Shown: positions 54,411-63,359, counted from the stretch's first letter. The stretch: DNA of 64,000 nt from Dendrophyllia cribrosa (GCA_024195265.1 JAJLRJ010000004.1:34486530-34550529), one strand, 5' to 3'. Made by a program: numbers and translations. The notes: a model not told the origin generated them from the letters alone.

Positions 54411-54562
54411 TAAATTCCGAAGCGCCCCAAAAAAACTTTTTCAAAAATAAATTCCGAAGCGCCCCAGAAAAACGTTTTCAAAAAAATAAATTCCGAAGCG
54501 CCCCAGAAAAACTTTTTTCAACAAAGTTGGGGCGCTTCGGTATTTGTGGGGCGCTTCGGTAT
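54411..54562. repeat. Direct and inverted CCGAAGCGCCCC repeats between Maverick genes
   Basis: ATTCCGAAGCGCCCC plus an A/T-rich filler (AAAAAACTTTTTC type) occurs three times at a spacing of about 37 bp. Two complementary GGGGCGCTTCGGTAT copies follow at 54,528-54,561. Any direct unit can pair with an inverted one, giving alternative stem-loops. It separates the membrane/coiled-coil gene from the VLTF3-like gene. It could be a terminator, a regulatory array or a replication/packaging signal. Confidence 0.93.
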
Positions 54563-54671
54563 GTTCAAGAAGCTTCGAAAAGTTGTAATTTTCTAAATAC
54601 GGTCTTTCCACAACAATACCGGAAATCACGGGAAACCCCCAATTGAAAAATTGTAATCTCTAAATATAAAC

Positions 54672-55337
54672 ATGACTGAGTTTGACGTACGGCTCAATGA
54701 ACTTGACAAAGAGCACAAATTTGCCATCCTTCGCTCGCTATACGGCAGCGATTACAGAAAAGAAATACACCGCTTGTGCCTGCCGGAAAAATTCTATCTG
54801 TTATGCGAAGATATGGGGCGGGCAGAGATTGGGAAGCAATATCTACAAAAACATTACAAAGACATGCAGATTGAACGCTGGGACCGAAGACTCCTGTCTT
54901 GTTATGACTGTGGTGACTCATTTTTGCAATCAATCGATTCTTGTGAACTTTATTGTAAAATATGCGGCCGTGTGGAAGTGCTCGATGATGCTCCGGCATG
55001 TACACAGCAAAACAATTTCCACAGCCCAAGCCATCAGTCGGGACGAAGTTATGTGTTTGGTTATGCTTTGAACCGGCTTATCAAGAAGCTCAAATTTCTG
55101 CCTGTACAGTTGACTCTCGATCAAATCCATGAAACGAAACGTATCTTCAAACAAATAGAAGATCGGCTTCCGAGAATATCTTATACGTTTGTGATCTACA
55201 AAATCCTGGACATTATAACACCGCTTGAAGCCCCGCAACGAGCGATTATAATTTACCTGAGACAACAATGGATGTCTGATGCTATGATAATCAAAAACGA
55301 ACATTTATGGGATAATGCATTCAGAACTCTGGAGTAA
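54672..55337 (+). CDS. VLTF3-like zinc-ribbon transcription factor (putative)
   Basis: The 221-residue protein has a CxxC-x14-CxxC zinc ribbon: C77 and C80 in CYDCG, C95 and C98 in CKICG. A His/Ser-rich link (SPSHQSGRSYVFGYALNRLI) follows, then an alpha-helical C-terminal domain with LPRISYTFVIYKILD. This order matches the VLTF3 family of late transcription factors found in nucleocytoplasmic large DNA viruses, Polinton-like viruses and some Polintons. It would direct late gene expression of the element. The identification is by motif order, not by search. The start follows AAATATAAAC. The 3' end overlaps the converging nuclease gene by 17 bp. Confidence 0.62.
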   Translation: MTEFDVRLNELDKEHKFAILRSLYGSDYRKEIHRLCLPEKFYLLCEDMGRAEIGKQYLQKHYKDMQIERWDRRLLSCYDCGDSFLQSIDSCELYCKICGRVEVLDDAPACTQQNNFHSPSHQSGRSYVFGYALNRLIKKLKFLPVQLTLDQIHETKRIFKQIEDRLPRISYTFVIYKILDIITPLEAPQRAIIIYLRQQWMSDAMIIKNEHLWDNAFRTLE

Positions 55338-56433
55338 GCATTGCCGCTTGCTCCATTATAAAGGCTTCCAAAACGGCCTTGTCATCGCCTGTGTTTGGAG
55401 TTGTGGCAGAGTCCTCGGTGTAAGTATAATTTCTGATTCTTCCTTTTAACTTTGATAGATTCTCATGAAAGCATTCAACCGATCTTTGAATGTCCCTCAA
55501 GAAATCTGGTTTTTTAAACTCCCAAATTTCAGTGAGATCGAGCAATTTCCAAGCGAACATTGCGACAGGTTTCGGCCATTCTCTACGCGGATTAGAGAAC
55601 GCTTCTTTCATAGAGTTTAAACGTAAAAATTCATCATTTTCGTCACGGTCTGTGAACTCCATTCGTATTTTGCCATAAGAAACCCAAACATCTTTAGTGG
55701 CTATTAAACCCATGACATGTTCAAACAAAGCAATTGTTTGTGTTGCCCCAAGATTAATAAGTTCGGCTTGATTTCTCTTGATGTTTTGTTTGCTGAATAG
55801 ATAACAGACCCCCCAGGCAAGAGTTGATTTGTTTTTTGTCTTGTATGTTTTCCCGGCGTTGAGAAAAGAATTGTGAGCTAAACTTGAACCAATCTGGTTT
55901 AAAGAACACATTCTGAAATAAGCATCGACGAACAAGCCTTTGGAGACTCTTTCTCCGCTGAAAGCAAGGCCTGTTTGTACCTGGGTTGTATAATAACTAG
56001 GGATTCTGTTGATAGCTATTTTCCTTTTAAATGGACACTTGAACTCCAACAGAACAAAGTTGTCGTCTTTATCCATGAAATAGCCGTCTGGGCTACAAGT
56101 GACCTTTCGATAAAGCGGATGCTCTCTTGCTAGATTAAGAGAGATGCTGTGACCAAAAACGGAAACAGAATGTTTTTGCTCAAAATACTTGCGAATAAGC
56201 GGTTCGAACAGATTGCCCCAGGTACAAGCCGCATTGTTATGCATAACCGGGGGTTGAATTTTCTTTAAGAGCAAGCTTCTTCGCGTTTCGAACGGCGAAG
56301 TGGCTTTTAAAGCAGAAACTTCAGAAGCCCCAATTGTATTTTGTCTGGCTGAGAGCCAGTCGCCGCTCTTTTGTTTCAGCCCAGTGTTCCTCGCTTTGAG
56401 AAAGTTCATGAAATCTTGTGTTGTCGCCATCAT
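55321..56433 (-). CDS. YqaJ/lambda-type exonuclease
   Basis: The 370-residue product has WLSARQNTIGASEVSALKAT near the N-terminus, GNLFEPLI with E77, the catalytic SPDG with D116, and LLEFK with E130-x-K132, followed by YTTQVQTGLAF. This is the PD-(D/E)xK nuclease pattern of YqaJ viral recombinases and lambda exonuclease, which resect DNA ends for single-strand annealing. In a linear element it could repair or concatenate genomes during replication. The frame is intact. Its ATG overlaps the stop of the zinc-finger gene (ATGA at 56,430-56,433) and it has no TATATA motif of its own, so the two genes likely share one mRNA. Confidence 0.88.
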   Translation of the reverse strand: MMATTQDFMNFLKARNTGLKQKSGDWLSARQNTIGASEVSALKATSPFETRRSLLLKKIQPPVMHNNAACTWGNLFEPLIRKYFEQKHSVSVFGHSISLNLAREHPLYRKVTCSPDGYFMDKDDNFVLLEFKCPFKRKIAINRIPSYYTTQVQTGLAFSGERVSKGLFVDAYFRMCSLNQIGSSLAHNSFLNAGKTYKTKNKSTLAWGVCYLFSKQNIKRNQAELINLGATQTIALFEHVMGLIATKDVWVSYGKIRMEFTDRDENDEFLRLNSMKEAFSNPRREWPKPVAMFAWKLLDLTEIWEFKKPDFLRDIQRSVECFHENLSKLKGRIRNYTYTEDSATTPNTGDDKAVLEAFIMEQAAMLTPEF

Positions 56434-56984
56434 TGGTATGTAAAGGGTAAAGGTTTTTTCAATTGGTAATAACCACTCAACTCAGTGTGAAACGCTGCGA
56501 GTGATTTCTTACCTGCGAGGAAATCCGAAACAAAGCTTAAGTCACGGATGTCGTTTAAAGGATTAAGAGCCTCTAGACTTTTAAATGGTTCTTGTTTTTG
56601 TTCTTGCTCGTCAAGCCATGCATTCAGTTCATACTGGCTAATGTTTGCAAAAACATCTCGAACAACCTCACGCTGTATAAAAACTCTAGAGTTTCTTTTC
56701 GCGGGAGGGCAACCATTTCTTAAGTGTCTGGAAACCGTTTGTCGACACAATCTTCGATTGCAGCCGGGACAAATCACTTTCGGTCGTGGTTCTGTTCGCA
56801 GATTCTTACAAGCGTATTTTTGATGCCCAGCAAGAGAATGACCTTGGGCGAAGTTTAAACCACAATATCTGCAAGGGTTGTATTCGAACGTCCCTTTGTT
56901 CTTTGCATATAAGTCATCACCTTCTTTCAAAGTGATTCCTCTCATGTACAAGAACTCAACAGCAGTCATAGCTCTGTTCGCCAT
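56430..56984 (-). CDS. Two-zinc-finger protein at the right end of the Maverick
   Basis: The start at 56,984 (MANRAMTAVEFLYMRG) follows the GTATAT motif of the right terminal repeat; an ATG at 56,996 lies inside the motif. Two C2HC-type fingers are seen: C38, C41, H54, C59 in CRYCGLNFAQGHSLAGHQ, and C72, C75, H87, C92 in CPGCNRRLCRQTVSRHLRNG. The C-terminal half is acidic and helical. The position next to the terminus and the fingers suggest DNA binding, perhaps at the ends, but this is inference. Length 184 residues; intact. Confidence 0.8.
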   Translation of the reverse strand: MANRAMTAVEFLYMRGITLKEGDDLYAKNKGTFEYNPCRYCGLNFAQGHSLAGHQKYACKNLRTEPRPKVICPGCNRRLCRQTVSRHLRNGCPPAKRNSRVFIQREVVRDVFANISQYELNAWLDEQEQKQEPFKSLEALNPLNDIRDLSFVSDFLAGKKSLAAFHTELSGYYQLKKPLPFTYQ

Positions 56985-56988
56985 CGCG

Positions 56989-57208
56989 ATATACACAGGG
57001 TTTACGTTTCTTCAATTGGTTATACCAGGCCAGTGTGTGTTGTGCTAACCGGGTTGGGGCCCGTGGATAACCGGTTGCTAACAATTAGTAGTAAGTACAG
57101 TGCTAAACCGGGATAACCCCAACATATTAAAATAAGGGGTCCGAGCCGGCGAGGACCCCTTATTTTAATATGTTGGGGTGGTCCCGGGTTAGCACTGTAC
57201 TTACTACT
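56989..57208 (-). repeat. Maverick right terminal inverted repeat with 120-bp palindrome
   Basis: This is the inverted partner of 39,862-40,082. Its outer 120 bp (57,088-57,207) are a palindrome with GCCGGC at the centre. Compared with the left repeat it has CCCCAAC where the left has CCACGAC, and the change is present in both arms. The inner end carries GTATAT for the zinc-finger gene. Confidence 0.95.
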
Positions 57209-57221
57209 TGGGGGAACCTGT

Positions 57222-57350
57222 CTCAGTTCAGATTTGTACTAAAATTCAAACAAATGCCACAGTGCACGTGAATAGTTTCACCCCAAGGACTTACTACACC
57301 CAAAAAACGAAGGGAGGTTTTATTTGAACCATTTCCAGTTTTGCTCAACC
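57222..57350 (-). repeat. Inverted repeat flanking the Maverick, right
   Basis: CTCAGTTCAGATTTGTAC through CAGTTTTGCTCAACC is the diverged reverse complement of 39,529-39,643. Confidence 0.7.
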
Positions 57351-57664
57351 CTTGCGACATTTGATCTTAACACGTTTTGAGGATAAATGGTGTAGTATTC
57401 AGTAAATCATGGTCCTGAATAAGAGGAAAGAAATATAGGCGATGTTCTAAAAAATTGCCAATTATTAGACATGCTTGGTGTTTAGATAATGGTAAAAGAC
57501 GTATATGTTTTTTAAGCTCATGATTGTTCACATGCTAAAAAAATAGAGACATAAACTAAATTTCAGCCTGGGTGCATTCTCAGCACGTTCTTAAAATTCT
57601 GGCCAATCTCAGGTTCCTATTGTATAGTAAATCATACAATGAGAACTTACCACCCTATCAAATG

Positions 57665-57800
57665 CTACCGATCACCAAAACCTTTCCTGCCGCTGCCCTT
57701 CCCCTTAACAACTTTGCCTTTTTTCGGGATATACAGGGGATCTTGTTCAACAGCGTCAGCATCAAGGCCACTGTCATAGGTCAGCCCTTCCATAGGAATT
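57665..57800 (-). CDS. Terminal exon of a possible small secreted protein gene
   Basis: On the minus strand an acceptor (CGGTTATGTTTAG) is followed by one base and 44 codons: IPMEGLTYDSGLDADAVEQD, then LYIPKKGKVVKGKGSGRKGF and a TAG at 57,665-57,667. The composition is protein-like, with an acidic part and then a Lys/Gly-rich basic tail. It needs a preceding exon ending in phase 2. The exon at 58,513 ends in phase 0, so an intermediate exon would be required if both belong to one gene. Product unknown. Confidence 0.5.
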
Positions 57801-58512
57801 CTAAACATAACCGATAGAGTTAGTACATTGAACAAACATCATTTTTGTCGGCTCTTAACTTTGAAACTCACTATCAGAAAGGTACAAGTTCGAAAAACGG
57901 CCCAAAATTTCCGAACAGCACCTCCTGAAGTACTTTTCTGGCAGCTGCACTTGAATGATCGTATACGTTCATATTGCGAGCTCGTTTTTTCGTTAATTTA
58001 CTGTTTTGTCATCATTAATGTGGACAGGAGCTTATAAAGCTCGCTCTCTTACCTTGAAATTGAAAGAAAAAATGGCCAACAGTGACTGAAAGCAAAGAAA
58101 TTTATGAGCCAAAATATCGGCTTTAAAACTCAAAACTGTTGAATCCGACTGTCACGAAATGAAATTTGATTAACTCTAATCCACTTCATATTTTTATTCC
58201 TGCTTAAAGGTGATGTTACACGGGACGATTCGCAACGACGATTTCGTTTTTTTGAAGTTTTTGAATCAGCTTCAAAAATTTACAACGCAAAAACACGAAT
58301 TTTACTCAAGTTGTTTCGTGTAATATACCTGTCGTTTATTTTGTTGCGCTAAAAAGTCGTCGTTTCGAATCGTCCCGTGTAACATCACCTTAAAACCGTT
58401 GGTGAGTTGTTATAAATTTCATAACAAAAAATCCCTGGATATTAATGCAATTAGAATTATCGCTTTGCAGTGGAAAATACATGTATGAAATGTTTTTTCT
58501 TCGATATCTTAC

Positions 58513-58668
58513 CCGTTTACACTTGACATCAACATCAAGAATGCAGCGCCAAAAATCATCATCAAATGAATCTTCATTTTGCAGTATTTGCAGAACTAAA
58601 GATGTCAATAAGAATAATTGCACAATATGTAACGAGAACGAACCCAAGGGAGTGCTTTCTACATTCAT
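58513..58668 (-). CDS. First coding exon of a possible secreted protein
   Basis: The ATG at 58,668 opens MNVESTPLGSFSLHIVQLFL with a further hydrophobic run (LLTSLVLQIL), a plausible signal peptide, then an acidic stretch (NEDSFDDDFW) and two cysteines up to VKCKR. The exon ends at a consensus donor, CGG|GTAAGA. The KR pair before the donor could be a processing site. It is 52 codons long and ends in phase 0. Product unknown; linkage to the exon at 57,665 is plausible but unproven. Confidence 0.5.
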
Positions 58669-59280
58669 GAAGTTAACTTGTTCTCAAATGTCGGGCATAT
58701 GGTTGGCCTTCCGCTTTACTTGATTTTCAGAATAAACGTTTTGCCACTAAGAAAACTAATTATTTATATTTTAATAAGATCAGCAACTTTTGAAAACTGC
58801 TTTAATATTTTTATTCTAGACAATTTTATCGTCTACATACGTATATAGTTAAGGTAAAATTTTTCTGCAAACACTCTGATCTCACTACAGTTTCAAGTTT
58901 TGCCTCGACAAACGTACTTGAAAACAATAAAACACGCTTTTGTATGCTGTGCACTCGACAAATTAAGGAATGGTTTTTCAGCCAATCAGAGCGCGTGCAG
59001 CCTCCAAACTATTATAAATTGTAATAGAATAGGAACAGAAAATCCAGATTTTCCACGCAAATTCTAATGCATAATGTAGAAATGCAAATGTTTATGAAGG
59101 CGCCTCATGTGGCCGCTATCGGTCCATTGTTGATCTCGTCTCCCCCACCCCCCCCATAAACGTTTTGTTACGTCCTCGGTGGTTCTCATTCTCTTGAATA
59201 ATTGAGGTACCTACATATATGCTTTATATATAGCAAAGGCAGCATCTTCGTACTCAGTTATTTTAAGACCCTAAGTGGTG

Positions 59281-59352
59281 GTCCGGCTGGGATTCGAACC
59301 CGCGACCTCCCGCTTTGCAGACTGGTGCTCTATCAACTGAGCTAACCAGTTC
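59281..59352 (-). other. tRNA-like sequence (Cys-type anticodon loop), probably pseudogene or SINE head
   Basis: On the minus strand there is an A box (TTAGCTCAGTTGATAGAGC), an anticodon loop CTGCAAA and a B box (GGTTCGAATCC). The acceptor arms do not pair and the T stem is imperfect, so it is unlikely to be a working tRNA. It may be the pol III head of a SINE or a tRNA-derived repeat. Confidence 0.65.
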
Positions 59353-60711
59353 AAGTGCATAAATTAAGTGTGATTTTTATGCGTCCTTATTACAAAAACA
59401 AAACCTCGTAGAATCTGTTAATGACCATCCCTGTCGCAAAAGTGAGTGAAAACCTTACCAGATGGCGGTCTGTTTTTTTTGGTTTCGCCAAAAAGAATCG
59501 GCGAAGGTTGCTGTTGCTCGGACTGACAAATTTGTTGTAATGTTGTATTTAAAAAGCTTCTTTAAGGAAAGCACTTGTTGCTCAGGCTATGTTATACTCG
59601 GTTCGGTTTTGTAGACGTGTGTGTTTTTCATTGGATGATTTAATACTGTTGGTCAAAGTCTAAGTAACCAATATCAAACAGGAAGTCTTTGGCATCAATT
59701 TTATCTACTGAACACCAATATAAGAACTGACACATACCTCCATGCATATTACATAACTACCGTGCAGAATTTTAAAAAGGCACCGAGAACAATTTAAAAT
59801 TATTGAGAAAGAAAACTCTTACAGTGCGACGCGTTTTACTGTGAGCACCCAACAAACTTTTTACAAATTTTATTTGCAAGTATTGTAACTAACTTTACAC
59901 TCCTGTGATAAACACGAAACGACAAGATTGCATTTGATCTTGCTTAAATTTGCGATGAGGCGTGCCCGTCACATGATTGAATTCGCGCTCTCTGATTGGC
60001 TATTAAACTTGTTATAAAAATGTTTGCTGGGTTTGTCTGTAAAAGTAAAACGAGTATATTTGGGAAATGAATGACGGCAGAGAGAACAGGACTGCAATAA
60101 TTTTGGTCGTACGCAAGGGTGTTTCAAGTGAGATTTTTTTACTGACAGTCGATATAAAGCCCGGCATCGTAAAAGACAAACTGACTTGGGTGGCGCTTTG
60201 ATTTTTGGTTATCATATTAACTGCGTATTCGTTTTGACAGTAGCGCGAACAAATTGTAATATTTTCCTGTTTTGAGGTCAATTCTTGCTTGCCTGAATGT
60301 CGTATGCGTTAACTTTCTGCCAAACTACTGAAGCGAACGTAATTCCTGTTACATAACGTACACTATACGGCTCAAAACAGATTGTCTGGTAAGGATAACA
60401 ACATAGAATAGCCAATAGGCAGTTGAAACTTTCGAATGTGGCTAAATTATTGTCTTCATCGATTTATTTAATAACAAATTCATTTGTTACAAATTCAACT
60501 AAAAACATCGAATTCACGGTTAATTTCTTCCCTCAAAATATGATTTTTCAAAGAGAGATTGACAACTGTAACAAACACTGAAAAGCAGCATTTTGTAGTA
60601 ATACTGAGTGAAAGGTTGTACCGAAAATTTGGAATATCCTCTTTTAGAAACGACACTGAAAAAAAATCCGTTTCGGTTCCGAAGTGCGTAAACCTTAACG
60701 TGTATGTAGAA

Positions 60712-60847
60712 GTACCGCAGCCGTAAAAGGTTTTTGCTTATCGAGGCCAAAAATTGCCATCGCCACGAAACTGTCGCGATTCTGAACGAAATAAAGGAGA
60801 AATTAACAATTATAGGTCTTAGTGTTCAAAGTTGTTTATCCATTAAA
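60712..60847 (+). repeat. 135-bp direct repeat flanking a SINE, left copy
   Basis: GTACCGCAGCCGTAAAAGG through GTTTATCCATTAA is repeated almost identically at 61,155-61,289, on the other side of the SINE. Confidence 0.93.
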
Positions 60848-60856
60848 GTAAAAAGT

Positions 60857-61152
60857 AAAGTCGCGCACACGAGCCAGAAGGCTCACAACGGCCGGAGCTT
60901 AAACCCGGTTTCTGTAGCATGAAGCGACTAGGAATATTGCTACTCCCCCCTGGATGGGATGCTAGTCCATCGCAGGGTTACCCCCAGCATTTTTTTGTCG
61001 CCGGTACCCATTTATACACCTGGGTGGAGAGAGACAGTGTGGAGTAAAGTTTCTTGTCTAAGGAAACAACACGAGGGCAGAGACCAGGCTTCGAACCATC
61101 GACCTTCAGGTTGAAAGCCCGACGCACTAACCACTAGACCACCGTGGCTCCA
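60857..61152 (-). mobile_element. tRNA-derived SINE
   Basis: Minus-strand head: GCCACGGTGGTCTAGTGG (A-box region) and GGTCGATGGTTCGAAGCC (B box). The body contains TACACCTGGGTGGAGAGAGA and GATGGGATGCTAGTCCATCG (plus strand), blocks widely shared among tRNA SINEs of marine invertebrates. The exact ends are uncertain because the flanking duplication is unusually long. Confidence 0.85.
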
Positions 61153-61154
61153 CT

Positions 61155-61289
61155 GTACCGCAGCCGTAAAAGGTTTTTGCTTATCGAGGCCAAAAATTGC
61201 CATCGCCACGAAACTGTCGCGATTCTGAACGAAATAAAGGAGAAATTAACAATTATAGGTCTTAGTGTTCAAAGTTGTTTATCCATTAA
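61155..61289 (+). repeat. 135-bp direct repeat flanking a SINE, right copy
   Basis: Nearly identical to 60,712-60,847. It is open in one frame (IEAKNCHRHETVAILNEIKE) in both copies, but no splice-supported gene is evident. Confidence 0.93.
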
Positions 61290-61449
61290 GGAAAAGAAAA
61301 ACACGTATGAATTCAAGAGTAGTCCAGAGCTAAAATGTTGTCCCTGCCTTTGTAATAATTGATCTAAGGATCGCTAATTAATATGGTCTATTTTGCAATG
61401 GCAATTATGTTTTTTTTTACAGATTAGTTTAAAAAACGTTTGTTTCTAT

Positions 61450-63080
61450 TCTTCATAGCTACTTGGGCGAGTTTTAACCGATATAGAAAGCTATTTTTAT
61501 CAGACACAGATACCTTCAATCCTGTTTCGTTTCCCTTCGCAGGACGATGCAAAACGCTGTTAGCCTTGATCACAATGCCTGAACATTTCTACGCGCGTAG
61601 TTATTATTGAAGGGTATTTTGGAGCACTTATCAGTTTAATGACAATTGAACGACAGTTTAATGACAATAGTGCTGCTGTGGAAAACGACATGTATGAAAA
61701 CAGATGCAAGAAATGTACTTACAGAGTTTAATACAACCAAATAAAGGACACTGATACAGACTGTAAAGGGAAAATTTGATTTTCGGGTTGGAGCAGCTGT
61801 CATTATTCTTATAAATCGTTTTTAGGATGGGAATCATGATATAACCCATCCAAAGAGTTTTTGTGCGTTTTGTCGCCTAAAACACATCGCGTGTCACTGC
61901 AGTCGAGAGAATATCGCCTAAAAAGGTAGATCAACCTATCAATCCTCTTTTCTATTTAACATTTATTTATCCGCCGGCAAAAGGTGGGTGCGTTTCTTTT
62001 GAAATCGTAAATCTGACGTACCGAAAAGCACTAAACAGTTGCTATTATGAATCAGTTCGAGATAATTACCGTACCGTTTTTTTTTTCTGTAACCGAGATT
62101 TTACGGCATGGATCGATTGTTATAGCTCTTGTTCGATTAGAACCAAAAAGAAAAGGAGAAAAAGAAGAAGAGAGAAAGGGGAAGAGCTGACGTTTTGAAC
62201 TGACCTATTTTCACAAGCAGAAATATTGGCTCGATCCACCAATATTTTAGCACTAAAATTGTTTTTCACACAACATAACTGTCAAAAGACAATTTACAAA
62301 TGAAATGGAATACTTGACTGCATTTGCAAAGTCCGTAATTCATATTATAATTAGCATATTGATCTTTGATCGGTTTGAATTAATGTACAGTGTTTTAAGG
62401 CAAGTTGGCATTAAAATGATTTCGGTACCATAATTTAGATCATAATTTTACTCCAGCCCGTTATCACAACCATCCCTTAATTATGCGACCTCTTTTCTAT
62501 GGCTCGCCAGTGGTTGTATTAAATAAGTTCCATTATTTTATTCCACATCGCTTGTTTTAAATAAATATCCATTTAAAGCTAACGAAATTTCTTTTCCGAT
62601 TATCATTACAACCAACAAACTCAAGTCAAGTCAAGCCACGTCAAGAACTGCAAAGTTTGTGCTGAACCTCATCTTCCTTCATTGTGGAACGGAGCCAGGT
62701 TTTCAATCTTAGAACAGCGGAAAATGATTGTTCGTCAGCTGCGCTGGTTGCCGGGTTTGCCAGAAGAAGCTTGCAGACCGCAACTTAGTTCAGTGTTAAC
62801 CGCTTCTACTCGATCTGGTATTGTTTACTCTATTTTTCATTGAGAACTGGAGCAAAAAGCAGATTTTATCGACAAAGCGTTTCAAAAATGTCCATTAAAA
62901 TATTTTTCCCCTGCGCGGTACCTGTTTAAGAGAGAAAAACAATAACAAACAAAAGCTTTGCTAAGAAAATAGAAGGAATGGAGAAAAAAGAGTGCGTGCT
63001 CCCGCAGTTAATTCCAGGCGGTAGCAAAGTACTTCATCACAAGGTAAAATGGGAAGCCTATGCGATAAATGTGCATGGAT
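61450..63080. other. AT-rich spacer without recognised genes
   Basis: A polypurine patch (AAAAAGAAGAAGAGAGAAAG) lies at about 62,150-62,185. Nothing else stands out. Confidence 0.45.
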
Positions 63081-63099
63081 CCGTGTTTACCACCAACTA

Positions 63100-63178
63100 C
63101 CCTGCGAGCAGTTGAATTCTCCTACGCCGTAGCGGTGCGTTCGGCGCAGGAGAAACCAATTGCAAATGCTCGCAGGGT
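63100..63178. repeat. Imperfect inverted repeat
   Basis: TACCCTGCGAGCAGTTGAAT and following TCTCCTACGCC pair with GGCGCAGGAGAAACC and TGCTCGCAGGGTAA. Confidence 0.8.
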
Positions 63179-63359
63179 AACCACCAACCGGATTTCGCGC
63201 TCTCTTGCGTAGACAGAAATCCAAACTGCGGAATAATAAAACATAATGCCAACAATACAGTTACGAAACGATACATGCAGGCACAACTCGGCGTTGGGCA
63301 TTTTATCGCTTGTAAAAAGTGGCTCCAAGCAAAAATTCGGATGGCTTCCGAACCAACCA

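Larger units (their letters stand above)
39862..57208. mobile_element. Maverick/Polinton element, 17.3 kb
   Basis: Terminal inverted repeats of about 220 bp begin AGTAGTAAGTACAG and end in the complement. TGGGG directly flanks both sides (39,857-39,861 and 57,209-57,213), a possible 5-bp target duplication; 6 bp is more usual for the class. The contents define a Polinton: PolB, rve integrase, packaging ATPase, double-jelly-roll capsid protein and penton-like protein. Additional genes include a VLTF3-like factor and a YqaJ-type exonuclease. The element is richer in GC than its flanks. PolB, the ATPase and two other genes carry frameshifts or stops, so this copy is unlikely to be autonomous now. 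Genes are packed with gaps of 20-50 bp and there is no sign of introns. Confidence 0.96.
60020..61450 (+). repeat. Segmental duplication, copy A
   Basis: Blocks such as TCTGCCAAACTACTGAAGC, TTTCGAATGTGGCTAA, GATTGACAACTGTAAC and TTTGTAGTAATACTGA recur in the same order at 63,370-64,000. Copy A also contains the SINE and the 135-bp repeats. Confidence 0.75.

Noticed and set aside
54411..54562. CRISPR-like short repeat array
   Set aside because: Filler between units is near-identical rather than unique, and inverted copies are present.
39862..57208. Integrated free-living virus rather than a transposon
   Set aside because: Integrase, long terminal inverted repeats and a possible short target duplication define a Maverick/Polinton. 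The capsid genes leave a virion stage possible, but this does not require a separate virus call.
59281..59352. Functional tRNA-Cys
   Set aside because: A and B boxes and an anticodon loop are present, but the acceptor stem does not pair and the T stem is poor.
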